NCBI RefSeq assembly: GCF_000970455.1
Contig: NZ_LAJG01000021.1
Location: 186,001 to 250,000, forward strand
DNA: 64,000 nucleotides
Direction: 5' to 3'
Origin: Devosia soli
Lineage (GTDB): Bacteria > Pseudomonadota > Alphaproteobacteria > Rhizobiales > Devosiaceae
Below the pieces are notes generated by a model. It searched no databases and had not been told where the DNA came from. It was given only the letters and a program-made list of their open reading frames with translations. Below, piece after piece: positions 1 to 8,852 of this stretch; position 1 is the stretch's first letter, and each line of letters starts with the position of its first letter. The position numbers were made by a program, and so were the translations under genes.

Positions 1-212
1 TGGGGCCCAAAATGGCCATCGTGACGCCAGGCATCCGGCCCGCCGGTGCGGCGCTGGGCGACCAGAAGCGGGTTATGACGCCGGCAGAGGCCCTGGCGGT
101 GGGGGCGACGCATCTCGTCGTGGCGCGGCCAATCGTCGAGGCGCCTGATCCGGCGGCAGCAGCGAAAGCGATCCTGGCCGAGATGGCGGGCGGCGGCACG
201 AGGTTCGCATGA
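1..212 (+). CDS. pyrF: Orotidine 5'-phosphate decarboxylase, C-terminal part
   Basis: This is the last 70 codons of a gene that begins before the window, so there is no start codon here. PyrF decarboxylates OMP to UMP, the last step of pyrimidine synthesis. The visible part carries the family's C-terminal signature: TPGIRP, then [11 protein letters not shown], then an (A/V)VARPI segment that forms the phosphate-binding end of the TIM barrel. Its stop codon overlaps the start of the next gene by 4 nt (ATGA), so the two are probably translationally coupled. The family call is firm; the N-terminal half and the active-site Lys/Asp lie outside the window. Confidence 0.9.
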   Translation, partial: GPKMAIVTPGIRPAGAALGDQKRVMTPAEALAVGATHLVVARPIVEAPDPAAAAKAILAEMAGGGTRFA

Positions 213-979
213 CGAAATATTCTGCCTGCATCGAAATGCTGTTCGTGCCGGAATCGCCCGATCCGGTCGAGCGGGTGCGGCTCGCCAAGGCGGCCGGGTT
301 CGAGGCGGTCGAATTCTGGCTGTGGTCCAACAAGGATCTCGACGGGATCGAGCGCGTGCTGGGCGAGACCGGCGTTGCCCTTGCCGGAATCGTCGCCGAA
401 CCCTTTGCGGAGCTGACACGGGCAGGGGACCATGACCGGTTTTTGGCGGGGCTCGAAAAGAGCCGCGACGTGGCGATGCGGCTCGGCGCAAAAGTGCTGA
501 TCTGCCAGTCGGGGCCACTGCTCGATGGGATCGAGCGCGCGCAGCAGCACGATGATCTGACGCTGGCCATGGCGCGCTCGGCGGATGTGCTCAAGGGGTC
601 GGGCGTGCAGCTGGGCCTCGAGCCGCTCAATGATCGGGTGGATCATCCGAGCTATTATCTGACGAGCACGATCGAGGCGCTCGATATCATGGATGAGGTG
701 GATCGGCCCGAGATCGGGATCACCTATGATCTTTATCATTCCATGGTGATGGGCGAGGTGCCGGAAGCGGTGGTTGGTGATCGGGCCAGGCACATCGTGC
801 ATGTGCATGTGGCGGATCATCCAGGGCGCAACCAGCCGGGGAGCGGGGGGCTGGATTTGAAGCGCCCGCTCGGCTGGTTACAGAACCAGGGATATGATGG
901 ATTTGTGGGGCTGGAATTCCGGCCGACCGGAACCACCGCCGACGCATTGACGCAGATGCGCGCGAGTTTGGGCACTTAG
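209..979 (+). CDS. Hydroxypyruvate isomerase-like TIM-barrel protein
   Basis: A 256-residue sugar-isomerase-type TIM barrel (xylose isomerase-like superfamily) that best matches the hydroxypyruvate isomerase (Hyi) family. Candidate catalytic and metal-binding acidic residues are Glu138 in LEPLN, Asp174/His177 in YDLYH, His200 followed by ADHPGR, and Glu236 in GLEFRPT. These sit where Hyi enzymes keep their two glutamates and metal ligands. Length is normal (about 255-265). The ATG overlaps the pyrF stop, which fixes the start. Known members interconvert hydroxypyruvate and tartronate semialdehyde. The pairing with pyrF gives no metabolic hint, so the exact substrate stays open; a related keto-sugar isomerase is possible. 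Confidence 0.75.
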   Translation: MTKYSACIEMLFVPESPDPVERVRLAKAAGFEAVEFWLWSNKDLDGIERVLGETGVALAGIVAEPFAELTRAGDHDRFLAGLEKSRDVAMRLGAKVLICQSGPLLDGIERAQQHDDLTLAMARSADVLKGSGVQLGLEPLNDRVDHPSYYLTSTIEALDIMDEVDRPEIGITYDLYHSMVMGEVPEAVVGDRARHIVHVHVADHPGRNQPGSGGLDLKRPLGWLQNQGYDGFVGLEFRPTGTTADALTQMRASLGT

Positions 980-997
980 CCTTCACGGCCACTGCAA

Positions 998-1076
998 GCC
1001 CCTTCTCCCCTTGAGGGAAAAGGTGGCGCGAAGGATCACTGAGTTCGCTTTGCGAATTTCGGCTGGGATGAGGGGT
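998..1076. repeat. Dispersed rhizobial palindromic repeat (CCTTCTCCCC...GGATGAGGGG type)
   Basis: A block opening with CCCCTTCTCCCCTTGAGGG and closing with GGGATGAGGGG lies in the convergent gap between the isomerase gene and the adenosine kinase gene. Elements of this shape recur between genes in many Hyphomicrobiales genomes. Only one copy is seen here, so the family call comes from general knowledge. The rest of the gap (980-1189) shows nothing else. Confidence 0.5.
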
Positions 1077-1189
1077 CTGCGGGTGCAACAACTCGCTCGT
1101 CTGCGGAGGAAAGAATGTCCATCACCCTGGATTTTTTCTCCTTAAGAGGCGACGAGGTCCTGCCCGTGGGGAGAGTTGAGAGTAGCTTC

Positions 1190-2194
1190 TCAGCCGACGA
1201 GACCATGCTGCCGGCTAAGATCCTGCAGGTCGAGCTGCGGCCTGGCGCCAATGTGCGAAATCACTTCCGAGGCAGCGAGGCAGCCCGTCTTCAGCGCCGA
1301 CTCCAGATTCTGACCGCGCGCCATGGCCAGCAAAAATCCCGAGGCAAAGAGGTCGCCGGCGCCGGTGGCGTCGACCACTTTGTCGACGGCGAAGGCGGGG
1401 ACCGAGACGACTTCGCCATTGTATACCGCCATAGCACCCTCGGCGCCCATGGTGATGGCGGCCAATTCGGCATCCTGCGCGATGGCGCGGACGGCGGTGC
1501 CGAGATCGTCGGTTTCGTAGAGCGACTTTAATTCGTGCACATTGGCGAAAACGTAGTCGATGGTCTTCGAGCGGATCAGATCCAGGAATTCAGCGCGATA
1601 GCGATCGACGCAGAATGGATCGGAAAGCGTAAAGGCGGCGGCGCGTTCATGCTTGTGGGCATAGTGCGCGGCAAGGACGAAGGCTTTCTTGGCTTCCACC
1701 GGGTCCCATAAAAACCCTTCCATATAGGTGATGGCCGCGCCGCCGATATCGTCTGGGCGGATATCGGTTTCGGTCAGCTGATGGCAGGCGCCAAGATAGG
1801 TGTTCATGGTGCGCTCGCCGTCTTCGGAAACGAAGATCATGCAGCGAGCGGTCAGCGCGCCGTTCTTGAGGCGCGAGGTATTGTAGTGAACCCCGATGGC
1901 ATCGAGATCGGTTTCGAAAACATCGCCCAGCGGATCATCGGCAACCTTGCCGACAAAGGCGGCTCGACCGCCGAGCGAAGCGACACCGGCTGCGGTGTTG
2001 GCTGCAGAGCCACCCGAAATCTGCTGCCGGCCAAGCGGCATCTTCGAATAAAGATCCTCGGCCCGATCGGTATCGATAAGATGCATGATCCCCTTGTTCA
2101 TGCCTTCGCGCTCGATGAAACCGGGCTCGACGGGCGCGATGATGTCGACAATCGCATTGCCGATGGTGAGCACGTCGAAGCGGGTCTGGGTCAT
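1190..2194 (-). CDS. PfkB-family sugar/nucleoside kinase, probably adenosine kinase
   Basis: A 334-residue ribokinase-fold kinase. The N-terminal FDVLTIGNAIVDIIAPV segment and the C-terminal anion-hole motif GAGD at residues 278-281, with Asp281 as catalytic base, are diagnostic of PfkB kinases. The overall pattern resembles the adenosine kinase branch that is common in Hyphomicrobiales: early GGSAANTA glycine motif and a C-terminal SHIGARP. It would phosphorylate adenosine to AMP in purine salvage. An in-frame ATG 66 nt upstream exists, but the extension is not conserved-looking, so ATG at 2194 is preferred. No strong Shine-Dalgarno sequence precedes it. It stands alone, downstream of the TetR gene on the same strand. 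Confidence 0.82.
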   Translation of the reverse strand: MTQTRFDVLTIGNAIVDIIAPVEPGFIEREGMNKGIMHLIDTDRAEDLYSKMPLGRQQISGGSAANTAAGVASLGGRAAFVGKVADDPLGDVFETDLDAIGVHYNTSRLKNGALTARCMIFVSEDGERTMNTYLGACHQLTETDIRPDDIGGAAITYMEGFLWDPVEAKKAFVLAAHYAHKHERAAAFTLSDPFCVDRYRAEFLDLIRSKTIDYVFANVHELKSLYETDDLGTAVRAIAQDAELAAITMGAEGAMAVYNGEVVSVPAFAVDKVVDATGAGDLFASGFLLAMARGQNLESALKTGCLAASEVISHIGARPQLDLQDLSRQHGLVG

Positions 2195-2280
2195 TAGGGG
2201 TCCGGACACTTTTTTGGAAAAACCGCTCGGGGGTTTAACCCATGAGGTCGTCATGGGCAATCTTTGGCGTCGCCAGTGCT

Positions 2281-2841
2281 TTAGAGACTGCCAACGATCT
2301 CGGCGATCAGGGCCTCCCGATCTTCACCGGCACGCAGCGCGATCTGACTATCGAGGAGCAGAATGGCAAGTCCATGGACCTTGGCCCAAGCAGCAAGCGC
2401 CTTGATGCGGCAAGTGCCGACATCGCCGCCGACAACGTGACGCAGGGTTTCAAAGGCAGCGTCTGCCGCCATTTTGAGGCCTGGGCGACCATCCTTCTTG
2501 AGTTGTGGCGAGAACATCAGGCGGAAGAGATTGGGGTTTTCGAGGGCAAAGGTGACATAGGTCCGGCCCATCGCGGCCATTGGATCCTTGGGGTTGCTGG
2601 CTGCGACGGCTTCCATCGACGCGGCGAAACGCTGGAAGCCCGTCACGGCGAGCGCTTCGAGAAGGGCAGCGCGCGAATCGAAATGGCGATAGGGGGCGGC
2701 AGGAGACACGCCGACCGCGCGCGCCAGATCGCGCAGGCCGAGGCCAGCCTCACCCTCTTTCTGTAGAATGATCAGCGCTGCTTCAAGGAGTGCCTGGCGC
2801 AGATTGCCATGATGATAGGGCGCATTCAGAGATGTTGACAT
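2281..2841 (-). CDS. TetR/AcrR-family transcriptional regulator
   Basis: A 186-residue one-domain-plus-sensor repressor. Residues about 10-60 form the TetR helix-turn-helix: HHGNLRQALLEAA, then LGLRDLARAVGVSPAAPYRHF as recognition helix. The C-terminal half, with FALENPNLFRLMFS, resembles the TetR_C 'WHG' type ligand domain. It faces the DUF2214 membrane protein gene with only 57 bp between the two starts, so that gene is its most likely target along with itself. Ligand is unknown. The family assignment is firm; the target is inference. Confidence 0.85.
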   Translation of the reverse strand: MSTSLNAPYHHGNLRQALLEAALIILQKEGEAGLGLRDLARAVGVSPAAPYRHFDSRAALLEALAVTGFQRFAASMEAVAASNPKDPMAAMGRTYVTFALENPNLFRLMFSPQLKKDGRPGLKMAADAAFETLRHVVGGDVGTCRIKALAAWAKVHGLAILLLDSQIALRAGEDREALIAEIVGSL

Positions 2842-2863
2842 TGTTTACTTTAGAAGAATAGAT
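2835..2863 (+). promoter_or_regulatory. Possible -35/-10 promoter for the DUF2214 gene
   Basis: TTGACA at 2835-2840 is an exact -35 hexamer, followed after 17 nt by ATAGAT as a weak -10. It overlaps the start codon of the divergent TetR gene, an arrangement that would let the regulator control both. No clear palindromic operator was seen in the gap. Confidence 0.3.
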
Positions 2864-2898
2864 GTGAGCACCGTTAACACCCGTGCGAGGGCAGAGCA

Positions 2899-3351
2899 AT
2901 GGACTGGAACCTGATACTGGCATGCGCACACCATTTGGCGGTGTTTACGCTGGTCGCAGTTTTCGCGGCGGAGTTTGCGCTGCTGCGACCGGGGCTAAGC
3001 GGCGAACGTCTGGGACAACTCGCCAAGCTGGATGCCGTCTATGGTGTCATCGCCGTGGTGGTCATTGCAGTCGGTGTTGTCCGCGTCTGGTTCGGCGGGA
3101 TCGACCCCATGTATTATCTGACCAACCACGCCTTCTGGGGGAAGATGGCCGCCTTCCTCATCATGGGACTGCTGACCATTCAGCCGACCATCGCCATCCG
3201 GCGCTGGGTCAAGGCGGGCGGCGGCGCTGCAGACTATGTCGTGCCCGCCAATGAGATCGGCACCAGCCGGCGGTTCATTCACATGCAAGCCGGGGTGCTA
3301 TTGCTGATCCCGCTGTTCGCTGCGGCCATGGCGCGCGGATATGGGAGCTAG
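2899..3351 (+). CDS. DUF2214-family integral membrane protein
   Basis: A 150-residue protein of four predicted membrane helices (about residues 5-25, 47-65, 80-98 and 128-147), with HH near the N-terminus and an RRFIHMQAG stretch before the last helix. This matches the small DUF2214 family of unknown function. It starts with ATG after a GAGGGCAGAG purine stretch. It is divergent from the TetR-type regulator and convergent with nth, whose stop overlaps its end by 4 nt. No biochemical role can be read from the sequence. Confidence 0.75.
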   Translation: MDWNLILACAHHLAVFTLVAVFAAEFALLRPGLSGERLGQLAKLDAVYGVIAVVVIAVGVVRVWFGGIDPMYYLTNHAFWGKMAAFLIMGLLTIQPTIAIRRWVKAGGGAADYVVPANEIGTSRRFIHMQAGVLLLIPLFAAAMARGYGS

Positions 3352-4019
3352 CCGCCCGGCAGTGGCGTCTTTGGTTCGAACAGACACCACTCCCTGATTG
3401 GGCAGCGCCAGCATTCAGGCTTTCGCGCCTTGCAGATATAACGGCCGTGAAGGATCAGCCAATGGTGCGCATGAAGCATGAAGCGCTCGGGCACCTGCTT
3501 GGTCAGCGCCAGCTCAACCTCGAGCGGGGTCTTCCCCGGTGCAAGGCCGGTGCGGTTCCCGACACGGAAGAGGTGAGTGTCCACCGCGATGGTCGGCTGC
3601 TTGAAATAGATGTTTAGGACCACATTGGCCGTCTTGCGGCCGACGCCGGGCAAGGCCTCCAGCGCTTCACGATTGTCTGGCACCTCGCCGCCATGGAGAT
3701 CGATCAACATCTGCGAAAGGGCAAAAACGTTTTTTGCCTTACCGCGATAAAGTCCGATGGTCTTGATCAGTTCGGTGATCTGATCGACCCCCAGCGCCAC
3801 CATGGCAGCGGGAGAGGGCGCCAGTTCGAAGAGGCGCTTGGTGGCCTTGTTGACGCCGGCGTCCGTCGCCTGCGCCGAGAGAACGACGGCGACCAGCAGG
3901 GTGAAGGCGTTGACGTAGTCGAGTTCGCCCTTGGGCTCGGGTTCGATCTCGTGAAACCGCTCGAAAATGGCTTCGGCGGCCGCACGATTCAATTTCTTCA
4001 CTTTTTTAGGACTTGGCAT
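3348..4019 (-). CDS. nth: Endonuclease III (DNA glycosylase/AP lyase)
   Basis: A 223-residue base-excision-repair enzyme that removes oxidised pyrimidines and nicks abasic sites. It has the helix-hairpin-helix motif LPGVGRKTANVV with catalytic Lys129, and Asp147 in VDTHL. The 4Fe-4S cluster ligands are Cys196, Cys203, Cys206 and Cys212, in the classic C-x6-C-x2-C-x5-C spacing. The longest open frame runs 143 codons further upstream, but the family begins near MPSPKK, so ATG at 4019 is chosen. It is divergent from the DUF2244 gene, whose start lies 45 bp away. Confidence 0.95.
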   Translation of the reverse strand: MPSPKKVKKLNRAAAEAIFERFHEIEPEPKGELDYVNAFTLLVAVVLSAQATDAGVNKATKRLFELAPSPAAMVALGVDQITELIKTIGLYRGKAKNVFALSQMLIDLHGGEVPDNREALEALPGVGRKTANVVLNIYFKQPTIAVDTHLFRVGNRTGLAPGKTPLEVELALTKQVPERFMLHAHHWLILHGRYICKARKPECWRCPIREWCLFEPKTPLPGG

Positions 4020-4064
4020 TCTCTCGACCCCGAATCTCTGCCAATATTTCAGGGCGAGTCCATC

Positions 4065-4550
4065 ATGCCAATGCAAACCAGCACCACGACCAGTCCGCTC
4101 TTTTCGGCCACCTTGCGGCCGGATAGATCCTTGCGCGCGGCAGGCGGCTGGATCGGGTTGGCGGTTGCGGGGCTTTTGGGGCTGCCGTTTCTCGTGGCGG
4201 TGCCAGAATTCATCCTGCCGGGAACGGCTGGCTTCGTGCTGGCAGGGGGTGGGTTGACCGCTTTTTCCTGGCGCCAGGCCCGGCGCGCCAAGCTCGTCGA
4301 ACAGGTTACTGTCTGGACCGATCAGGTGGAAATCCTGACGAACGGACGGCGACAGGAAAAAAAGCTCCGGCGCTTCGATCCGAAAAAAGTGCGGCTTGTT
4401 CTGAAGCGCGACGATAATGAGCGGACGCTCGCGATGCATCTGCGGCATGGCGCCGATCTGATCGAAGTCGGTGGCTTCATGGCTGTCGCCGACAAATCGA
4501 GTTTTGCCCGCGCCTTCGGCCGCGCGCTGCGCAAGGCCAGGGCGAGCTGA
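4065..4550 (+). CDS. DUF2244 domain-containing membrane protein
   Basis: A 161-residue protein with two closely spaced hydrophobic helices (about residues 30-50 and 55-70), then a basic cytoplasmic domain that carries LRRFDPKKVRL and ends SFARAFGRALRKA, as in DUF2244 proteins. ATG at 4065 has AGGGCGAG 8-14 nt upstream. The longer open frame from 3693 runs antisense through nth and is not used. DUF2244 genes lie next to nth in many Hyphomicrobiales. Function is unknown. Confidence 0.78.
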   Translation: MPMQTSTTTSPLFSATLRPDRSLRAAGGWIGLAVAGLLGLPFLVAVPEFILPGTAGFVLAGGGLTAFSWRQARRAKLVEQVTVWTDQVEILTNGRRQEKKLRRFDPKKVRLVLKRDDNERTLAMHLRHGADLIEVGGFMAVADKSSFARAFGRALRKARAS

Positions 4551-4622
4551 GCCGGTAAAAACCGGGTCGAATAGAGGTCTCCGCAGCGCTAGATTTCCCG
4601 AATTGAACCGAGGTGCCGGGAA

Positions 4623-5491
4623 ATGAACCAGCTTGCCGCGCTTGCGCCCGAAAGCGACTATGACACAATCCGCGCCGCCATTCGCTATCTCAGCGAAAAC
4701 GGACCCGATGCCACCGACCTGCCGCGCTTTGCCCGGGCTCTGGGGCTTACCGAGCGACAGTTGACGGAGCTCTTCCGGCGCTGGTGCGGGCTGTCACCCA
4801 AGAGCTTTGCGCAGGCGGTGGCGCTCGATCATGCGAAATCGCTGCTGCGCAATCAGGCGAGCGTGCTCGATACGACCTATGAAGTGGGCCTGTCATCGAC
4901 CTCGCGGCTCCACGATCTTTTTGTGACTTATGAAGCCATGCCGCCGGGTGTGTTTCGGGCCGGGGGCGAGGGGATCGACATGATCTGGGGCGTGGCGCCG
5001 TCGCCCTTCGGACTCGCGGTGATCACGGCACTGATTACGGAATTTCGGGGCTTGGCTTTGCCGATGCGGACACCAGCGTCGAAGAAGCCTTTGCCGATCT
5101 TGCCAATCGCTGGCCGCGGGCCCGGTTTACGCGCAATGACGCGCGGATTGCCCCAATGGTCGCCGGCATTTTCGAGCCTCGGCGCTGGTCGCCGAATCAT
5201 CCGGTGCGGGTCGTGCTGATCGGAACGGATTTCGAGGTAAAAGTCTGGGAAACGCTGCTCAGGATTCCCGTGGGGCAGGCAGTGACCTATTCGAGCGTCG
5301 CCAACCAGATCGGCCGGCCAACAGCCTCACGGGCAGTTGGGGCAGCGGTGGGCAAGAACCCGATCAGTTTTGTGGTGCCCTGCCACCGGGTGGTGGGCAC
5401 CTCTGGCGCGCTGACGGGATATCATTGGGGCGTGCCGCGGAAGCGGGCGATTCTCGGCTGGGAGGCCGGGATCGTTTCGGCGGCGCATTGA
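4623..5491 (+). pseudogene. Ada-like regulator/methylated-DNA-protein methyltransferase, broken by one frameshift
   Basis: The first frame encodes an AraC-type helix-turn-helix of about 100 residues and the start of the methyltransferase domain (GVAPSPFGLAVITALIT), then goes out of register. From base 5039 the other frame continues GISGLGFADADTSVEEAFADL without a stop. It ends with the complete alkyl-acceptor site PCHRVVG and the trailing GYHWG..RK segment. Adding one G in the GG at 5039-5040 restores a single protein of about 288 residues with HTH plus MGMT domains, the size of Ada-type proteins lacking the zinc domain. The protein would repair O6-alkylguanine and activate its own gene. As written the gene is split: the upstream product lacks the active-site cysteine. 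A sequencing error is possible. Confidence 0.82.
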
Positions 5492-5497
5492 GGGCTG

Positions 5498-5513
5498 AGT
5501 TTCACGTGAATCC
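5498..5513 (-). other. parS-like site (outlier, reverse orientation)
   Basis: AGTTTCACGTGAATCC. On the minus strand it matches 14 of 16 positions of TGATTCACGTGAAACA, the version found at three of the strong sites near parAB. The 12-nt core ATTCACGTGAAA is intact. It lies just after the broken ada-like gene. Confidence 0.5.
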
Positions 5514-5520
5514 CCGCAAC

Positions 5521-5630
5521 TCCCTCCAAGCCTCCCCCTGATAGGGGGAGGGATATGCCGGTGGTCTGGTCAAGTATAAAAGCAAACGCGATGCGTCCCT
5601 CCTCTGCCAGGGGGAGGTTAGATGGGGGCT
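5521..5630. repeat. Hairpin repeat, CCTCCCCCT family, copy 1
   Basis: The repeat opens with a perfect hairpin, CCTCCCCCT-GAT-AGGGGGAGG at 5531-5551. It closes with a second imperfect hairpin ending CAGGGGGAGGTTAGATGGGGG. The same layout occurs at 10726-10841, so it is a real family. It fills the convergent gap before gpmA and could act as a transcript end. Confidence 0.7.
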
Positions 5631-5633
5631 ACC

Positions 5634-6248
5634 CTAAAGCTTGACCCGCTCGACCAGCTTTCCATCCGGCCCGATCTTGTAAACCGTCGGCTCGCCCGTC
5701 GCGATTTCGCGGGCCAGAATTTCGTCCGGCGTCAGGCCTTCGATAGCCATGACAAGAGCGCGGAGCGAATTGCCATGGGCGGCGATGAGCACGATTTTGC
5801 CGGCCTTGAGCTGGGGCAGGATTTCGGCTTCGTAATAGGGAAGGGTGCGGGCCGCCGTGTCCTTGAGCGACTCGCCGCCCGGAGGCGGAACGTCGAAGGA
5901 GCGGCGCCAGATGTGCACCTGTTCTTCGCCCCACTTTTCGCGGGCGTCATCCTTGTTGAGCCCCGACAGATCGCCATAGTCGCGCTCGTTGAGCGCAGTG
6001 TTGCGGGTGATCGTGACGTTGAGAATGCCCATCTCTTCAAGGATCAGATCGAGCGTGTGCTGGGCGCGGCGGAGGGCCGAGGTATAGAAAAGGTCCGGCG
6101 CAAAGTTCTGGGCTTTGAGCGCCTTGCCGGTGGCGCGCGCTTCGCTTTCACCCTGTTCGGTCAGGTTGGGATTGCGCCAACCGGTGAACAGGTTCTTGAG
6201 GTTCCATTCGCTCTGGCCGTGACGGACCAGGATCAGTGTGCCGGACAT
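5634..6248 (-). CDS. gpmA: 2,3-bisphosphoglycerate-dependent phosphoglycerate mutase
   Basis: A 204-residue cytoplasmic glycolytic enzyme that interconverts 3- and 2-phosphoglycerate. The phosphohistidine motif RHG is at residues 9-11 ([10 protein letters not shown]), followed by [13 protein letters not shown]. The second histidine lies in [10 protein letters not shown]. At 204 residues it belongs to the shorter alphaproteobacterial form (enterobacterial GpmA is about 250). It follows dapB by 11 nt on the same strand, so the two form an operon. Confidence 0.93.
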   Translation of the reverse strand: MSGTLILVRHGQSEWNLKNLFTGWRNPNLTEQGESEARATGKALKAQNFAPDLFYTSALRRAQHTLDLILEEMGILNVTITRNTALNERDYGDLSGLNKDDAREKWGEEQVHIWRRSFDVPPPGGESLKDTAARTLPYYEAEILPQLKAGKIVLIAAHGNSLRALVMAIEGLTPDEILAREIATGEPTVYKIGPDGKLVERVKL

Positions 6249-6259
6249 TCTTTTGTTCC

Positions 6260-7072
6260 CTAGTCGTTGAGGCCGAGGACGTCGGCCATGGTATATAGGC
6301 CCGCGGGCTGGTGCACGGCCCAGAGGGCAGCGCGGACGGCGCCATTGGCATAGATGGTGCGGTCTTGCGCGCGATGGTTGAGTTCGATGCGCTCCGAAGG
6401 GCCGGCAAGGATGACCATGTGGTCGCCGATAACATTGCCACCGCGAAGGGTCGCAAAGCCGATCGTGCCGAATTCGCGCGGGCCGGTATGGCCATCGCGC
6501 ACGCGCACGGAATGGTCTTTCAGTGAAATGTTGCGCCCCTTGGCGGCAGCTTCCCCGAGCATCAACGCGGTACCCGAGGGGGCGTCGACCTTGAGGTTAT
6601 GGTGCATTTCCAAAACTTCGACGTCGTAATCGGGCAGGGCCTGTGCGGCCTTTTCGACGAGAACGGCGAGGGCGACCATGCCGGGCGAAAAATTTCCTGA
6701 TTTGACGATGCGCGCGCCGGCAACTGCCGCCGCGGCGATTTCCGCGTCATCGGCTTCGGAGCACCCCGTGGTGCCGATGAGGTGGACGATACCTTTGGTA
6801 GCGGCAAGCTTGGCCAAGGCGACCGTAGCGGCGGGGGCGGTAAAATCGATGATGACGTCGGTCTGGTCGAGAAGAGCAGAAATATCGTCGGTGACTGAGA
6901 CGCCCAAAGCGTCGATGCCCGCTAGCGTTCCTGCGTCCTTGCCGATGGAGCTGGCGCCGGGCCGGTCGACCGCACCGACAAGTTTGAGGCCGGGGCTTGC
7001 TGCCACTGCCCTGATATTGGCGCCCCCCATGCGGCCGCCGGCGCCGGCAACCACGGTTCTGAGCTCTGTCAT
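6260..7072 (-). CDS. dapB: 4-hydroxy-tetrahydrodipicolinate reductase
   Basis: A 270-residue NAD(P)H-dependent enzyme of the diaminopimelate/lysine pathway. The Rossmann motif VAGAGGRMG starts at residue 8. The catalytic [15 protein letters not shown] segment gives the His pair and Lys used for substrate binding. The open frame extends 35 codons upstream, but homologues start at MTELRTVV, so ATG at 7072 is used. It is co-directional with gpmA, 11 nt downstream. The pairing of dapB with gpmA is common in Hyphomicrobiales. Confidence 0.94.
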   Translation of the reverse strand: MTELRTVVAGAGGRMGGANIRAVAASPGLKLVGAVDRPGASSIGKDAGTLAGIDALGVSVTDDISALLDQTDVIIDFTAPAATVALAKLAATKGIVHLIGTTGCSEADDAEIAAAAVAGARIVKSGNFSPGMVALAVLVEKAAQALPDYDVEVLEMHHNLKVDAPSGTALMLGEAAAKGRNISLKDHSVRVRDGHTGPREFGTIGFATLRGGNVIGDHMVILAGPSERIELNHRAQDRTIYANGAVRAALWAVHQPAGLYTMADVLGLND

Positions 7073-7220
7073 GCCCGGTCTCCCGAAATAGTCGAGAACG
7101 CCTATATCAGTGCCAAGCCCAAGCGCCAACTCTCTGGCGCAATTGGGCAAGTGCAGCCCAATCGACACCTTTGCCACAAAACCTTAACCTAGAGACCGAA
7201 GCGAAAAAAACGGACCCGCA

Positions 7221-7571
7221 ATGACCATCTCCAACGCGCTGGCCAGCATCGCCGTCGAGAGCCTGTCGGAATCGCTCGTCTGGTACGAATATCTGTTCGG
7301 CCGCAAGGCCGATGCGCGGCCCATGGCCGATGTCGCCGAATGGAAGCTGCCCGGCGGCAGCTGGGTGCATGTGGCAACCGATGCCGACCGGGCCGGGGCC
7401 AGCGTCTTGATGCTGATCGTCGACGATATCGCCGACGAGCTGGGACGGCTCGATATGTATGGGATCAAGCCGGTCGCCAAATCCATCGGAGATTTTTTCA
7501 AGACGGCGAAGCTGCGCGATCCCGATGGCAATATGATCGTTCTGAGCCAGCCGCAGCAGGGGACATACTAG
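7221..7571 (+). CDS. VOC (glyoxalase/bleomycin-resistance fold) protein
   Basis: A 116-residue single-domain VOC protein with the fold's beta-alpha-beta-beta-beta units: [17 protein letters not shown], then [12 protein letters not shown], then [11 protein letters not shown], ending [14 protein letters not shown]. The DPDGN turn and final strand are typical. The usual N-terminal metal His is replaced around the AVES segment, so it may be non-catalytic or a binding protein. It ends 4 nt into the coaA gene on the opposite strand. Substrate unknown. Confidence 0.75.
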   Translation: MTISNALASIAVESLSESLVWYEYLFGRKADARPMADVAEWKLPGGSWVHVATDADRAGASVLMLIVDDIADELGRLDMYGIKPVAKSIGDFFKTAKLRDPDGNMIVLSQPQQGTY

Positions 7572-8521
7572 ACCCTTCGCAGGCTCACATTCTCGATCAG
7601 GTGATCCTTGCCTTTTTTCAGGATCAGGTCGGCTCGGCCTCTCGTGGGAAGCACATTGTCGACAAGGTTGGGCAGGTTGATCGTGCGCCAGACCATCCGC
7701 CCAAACGTTCCTGCTTCCTCCTCGCTCATTTCGGCGAAGCGGCGGAAGAAGGAGGTGGGGTCCTTGAAGGCGGTTTCGCGCAAGCGGAAGAAGCGCTGCA
7801 TGAACCAGTCTTCGAGGTCGTCGTTTTCGGCGTCGATATAGACGGAAAAGTCGATGAAGTCGGAGGCAAAGAGGATCGGCCTGCCGGTGCGCGGCAATTC
7901 TCCCGGCTGCAGGATATTGAGCCCTTCAACGATCAGGATGTCGGGCCGGTTGACCGTCATTTCGGTGCCGGGCACCACGTCATAGACGAGGTGGGAATAG
8001 ATCGGGACTTTTACATTGGCCTTGCCCGATTTGATATCCGCCAGGAAACTGACGAAGCGGGCGCGATCATAACTTTCGGGAAATCCCTTGCGCTCCATCA
8101 GGCCTTTTTCGGCGAGCACTGCATTGGGATAGAGAAAACCGTCGGTGGTCACCAGATCGACGCGTGGGGTCGATGGCCAGCGTGACAACAGGGCTTTCAA
8201 AATGCGGGCCGTGGTCGATTTGCCCACCGCCACGGATCCCGCGACCCCTATGATGAATGGCACCTTGTGGCCATGCGGCGTCGCGAGAAAGCGCGACTGC
8301 ACATTATGGAGCCCTTGCACCGCTTCGACATAGTAGGAGAGGAGGCGCGAGAGCGGCAGATAGACTTCCTCGGCTTCCTCAAGGGAGATCGGGTCGGTCA
8401 GGCCGCGCAGGCGATCGATGTCGCCCTGGTCGAGGGTCATGGGCTGGCCGTCGCGCAGCTTGCTCCATTCGGCCTTGGTGAAATGGTGATAAGGATTGAG
8501 CGCAGGAGAGCGGGGCGCCAT
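7568..8521 (-). CDS. coaA: Pantothenate kinase type I
   Basis: A 317-residue kinase for the first committed step of coenzyme A synthesis. The P-loop [12 protein letters not shown] is at residues 92-103. The [16 protein letters not shown] segment holds the Walker-B-like Asp and the pantothenate-binding region, and [10 protein letters not shown] follows as in E. coli CoaA. The start codon shares one base with the stop of hisE (TAATG), so coaA is the last gene of the histidine cluster. It is 317 residues against 316 in E. coli. Confidence 0.95.
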   Translation of the reverse strand: MAPRSPALNPYHHFTKAEWSKLRDGQPMTLDQGDIDRLRGLTDPISLEEAEEVYLPLSRLLSYYVEAVQGLHNVQSRFLATPHGHKVPFIIGVAGSVAVGKSTTARILKALLSRWPSTPRVDLVTTDGFLYPNAVLAEKGLMERKGFPESYDRARFVSFLADIKSGKANVKVPIYSHLVYDVVPGTEMTVNRPDILIVEGLNILQPGELPRTGRPILFASDFIDFSVYIDAENDDLEDWFMQRFFRLRETAFKDPTSFFRRFAEMSEEEAGTFGRMVWRTINLPNLVDNVLPTRGRADLILKKGKDHLIENVSLRRV

Positions 8522-8838
8522 TATTTGGATTCCGTTCGGGAGGCTTTTTCAGCAAGCCCGGATTGAGCGGTGCGCGCATCGAGCTCGGCCATGATTTCAC
8601 GCAACGGAATGTCGGCCGCCTTGAGCACGACGAGGAGGTGATAGAGGAGGTCCGCGGACTCCTTGACCAGCTCCGCCCGGTCGCCGGTGACGGCAGCGAT
8701 GACGGCCTCGGTTGCTTCCTCGCCAACTTTCTGGGCGGCCTTGCTGATGCCGCGCGCAATGAGTTTTGCCGTATAGCTTTCTTCGGGCGAGGCGGCGGCG
8801 CGGATGGCGATGCGGGCTTCGAGCTCTTCGAGATTCAT
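8521..8838 (-). CDS. hisE: Phosphoribosyl-ATP pyrophosphatase
   Basis: A 105-residue all-alpha pyrophosphohydrolase, second step of histidine synthesis. The MazG-like acidic motif is [13 protein letters not shown], followed by [14 protein letters not shown]; these glutamates and aspartates bind Mg-PRATP. A stand-alone hisE, not fused to hisI, is usual in alphaproteobacteria. ATG at 8838 follows the hisF stop by 14 nt. The hisE stop overlaps the start of coaA by one base. Confidence 0.94.
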   Translation of the reverse strand: MNLEELEARIAIRAAASPEESYTAKLIARGISKAAQKVGEEATEAVIAAVTGDRAELVKESADLLYHLLVVLKAADIPLREIMAELDARTAQSGLAEKASRTESK

Positions 8839-8852
8839 CTTTTTTGTCCCGT

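Noticed and set aside
3693..4064. N-terminal extension of the DUF2244 protein
   Set aside because: It is antisense to nth and lacks any domain; an ATG with ribosome-binding site at 4065 gives the normal protein.
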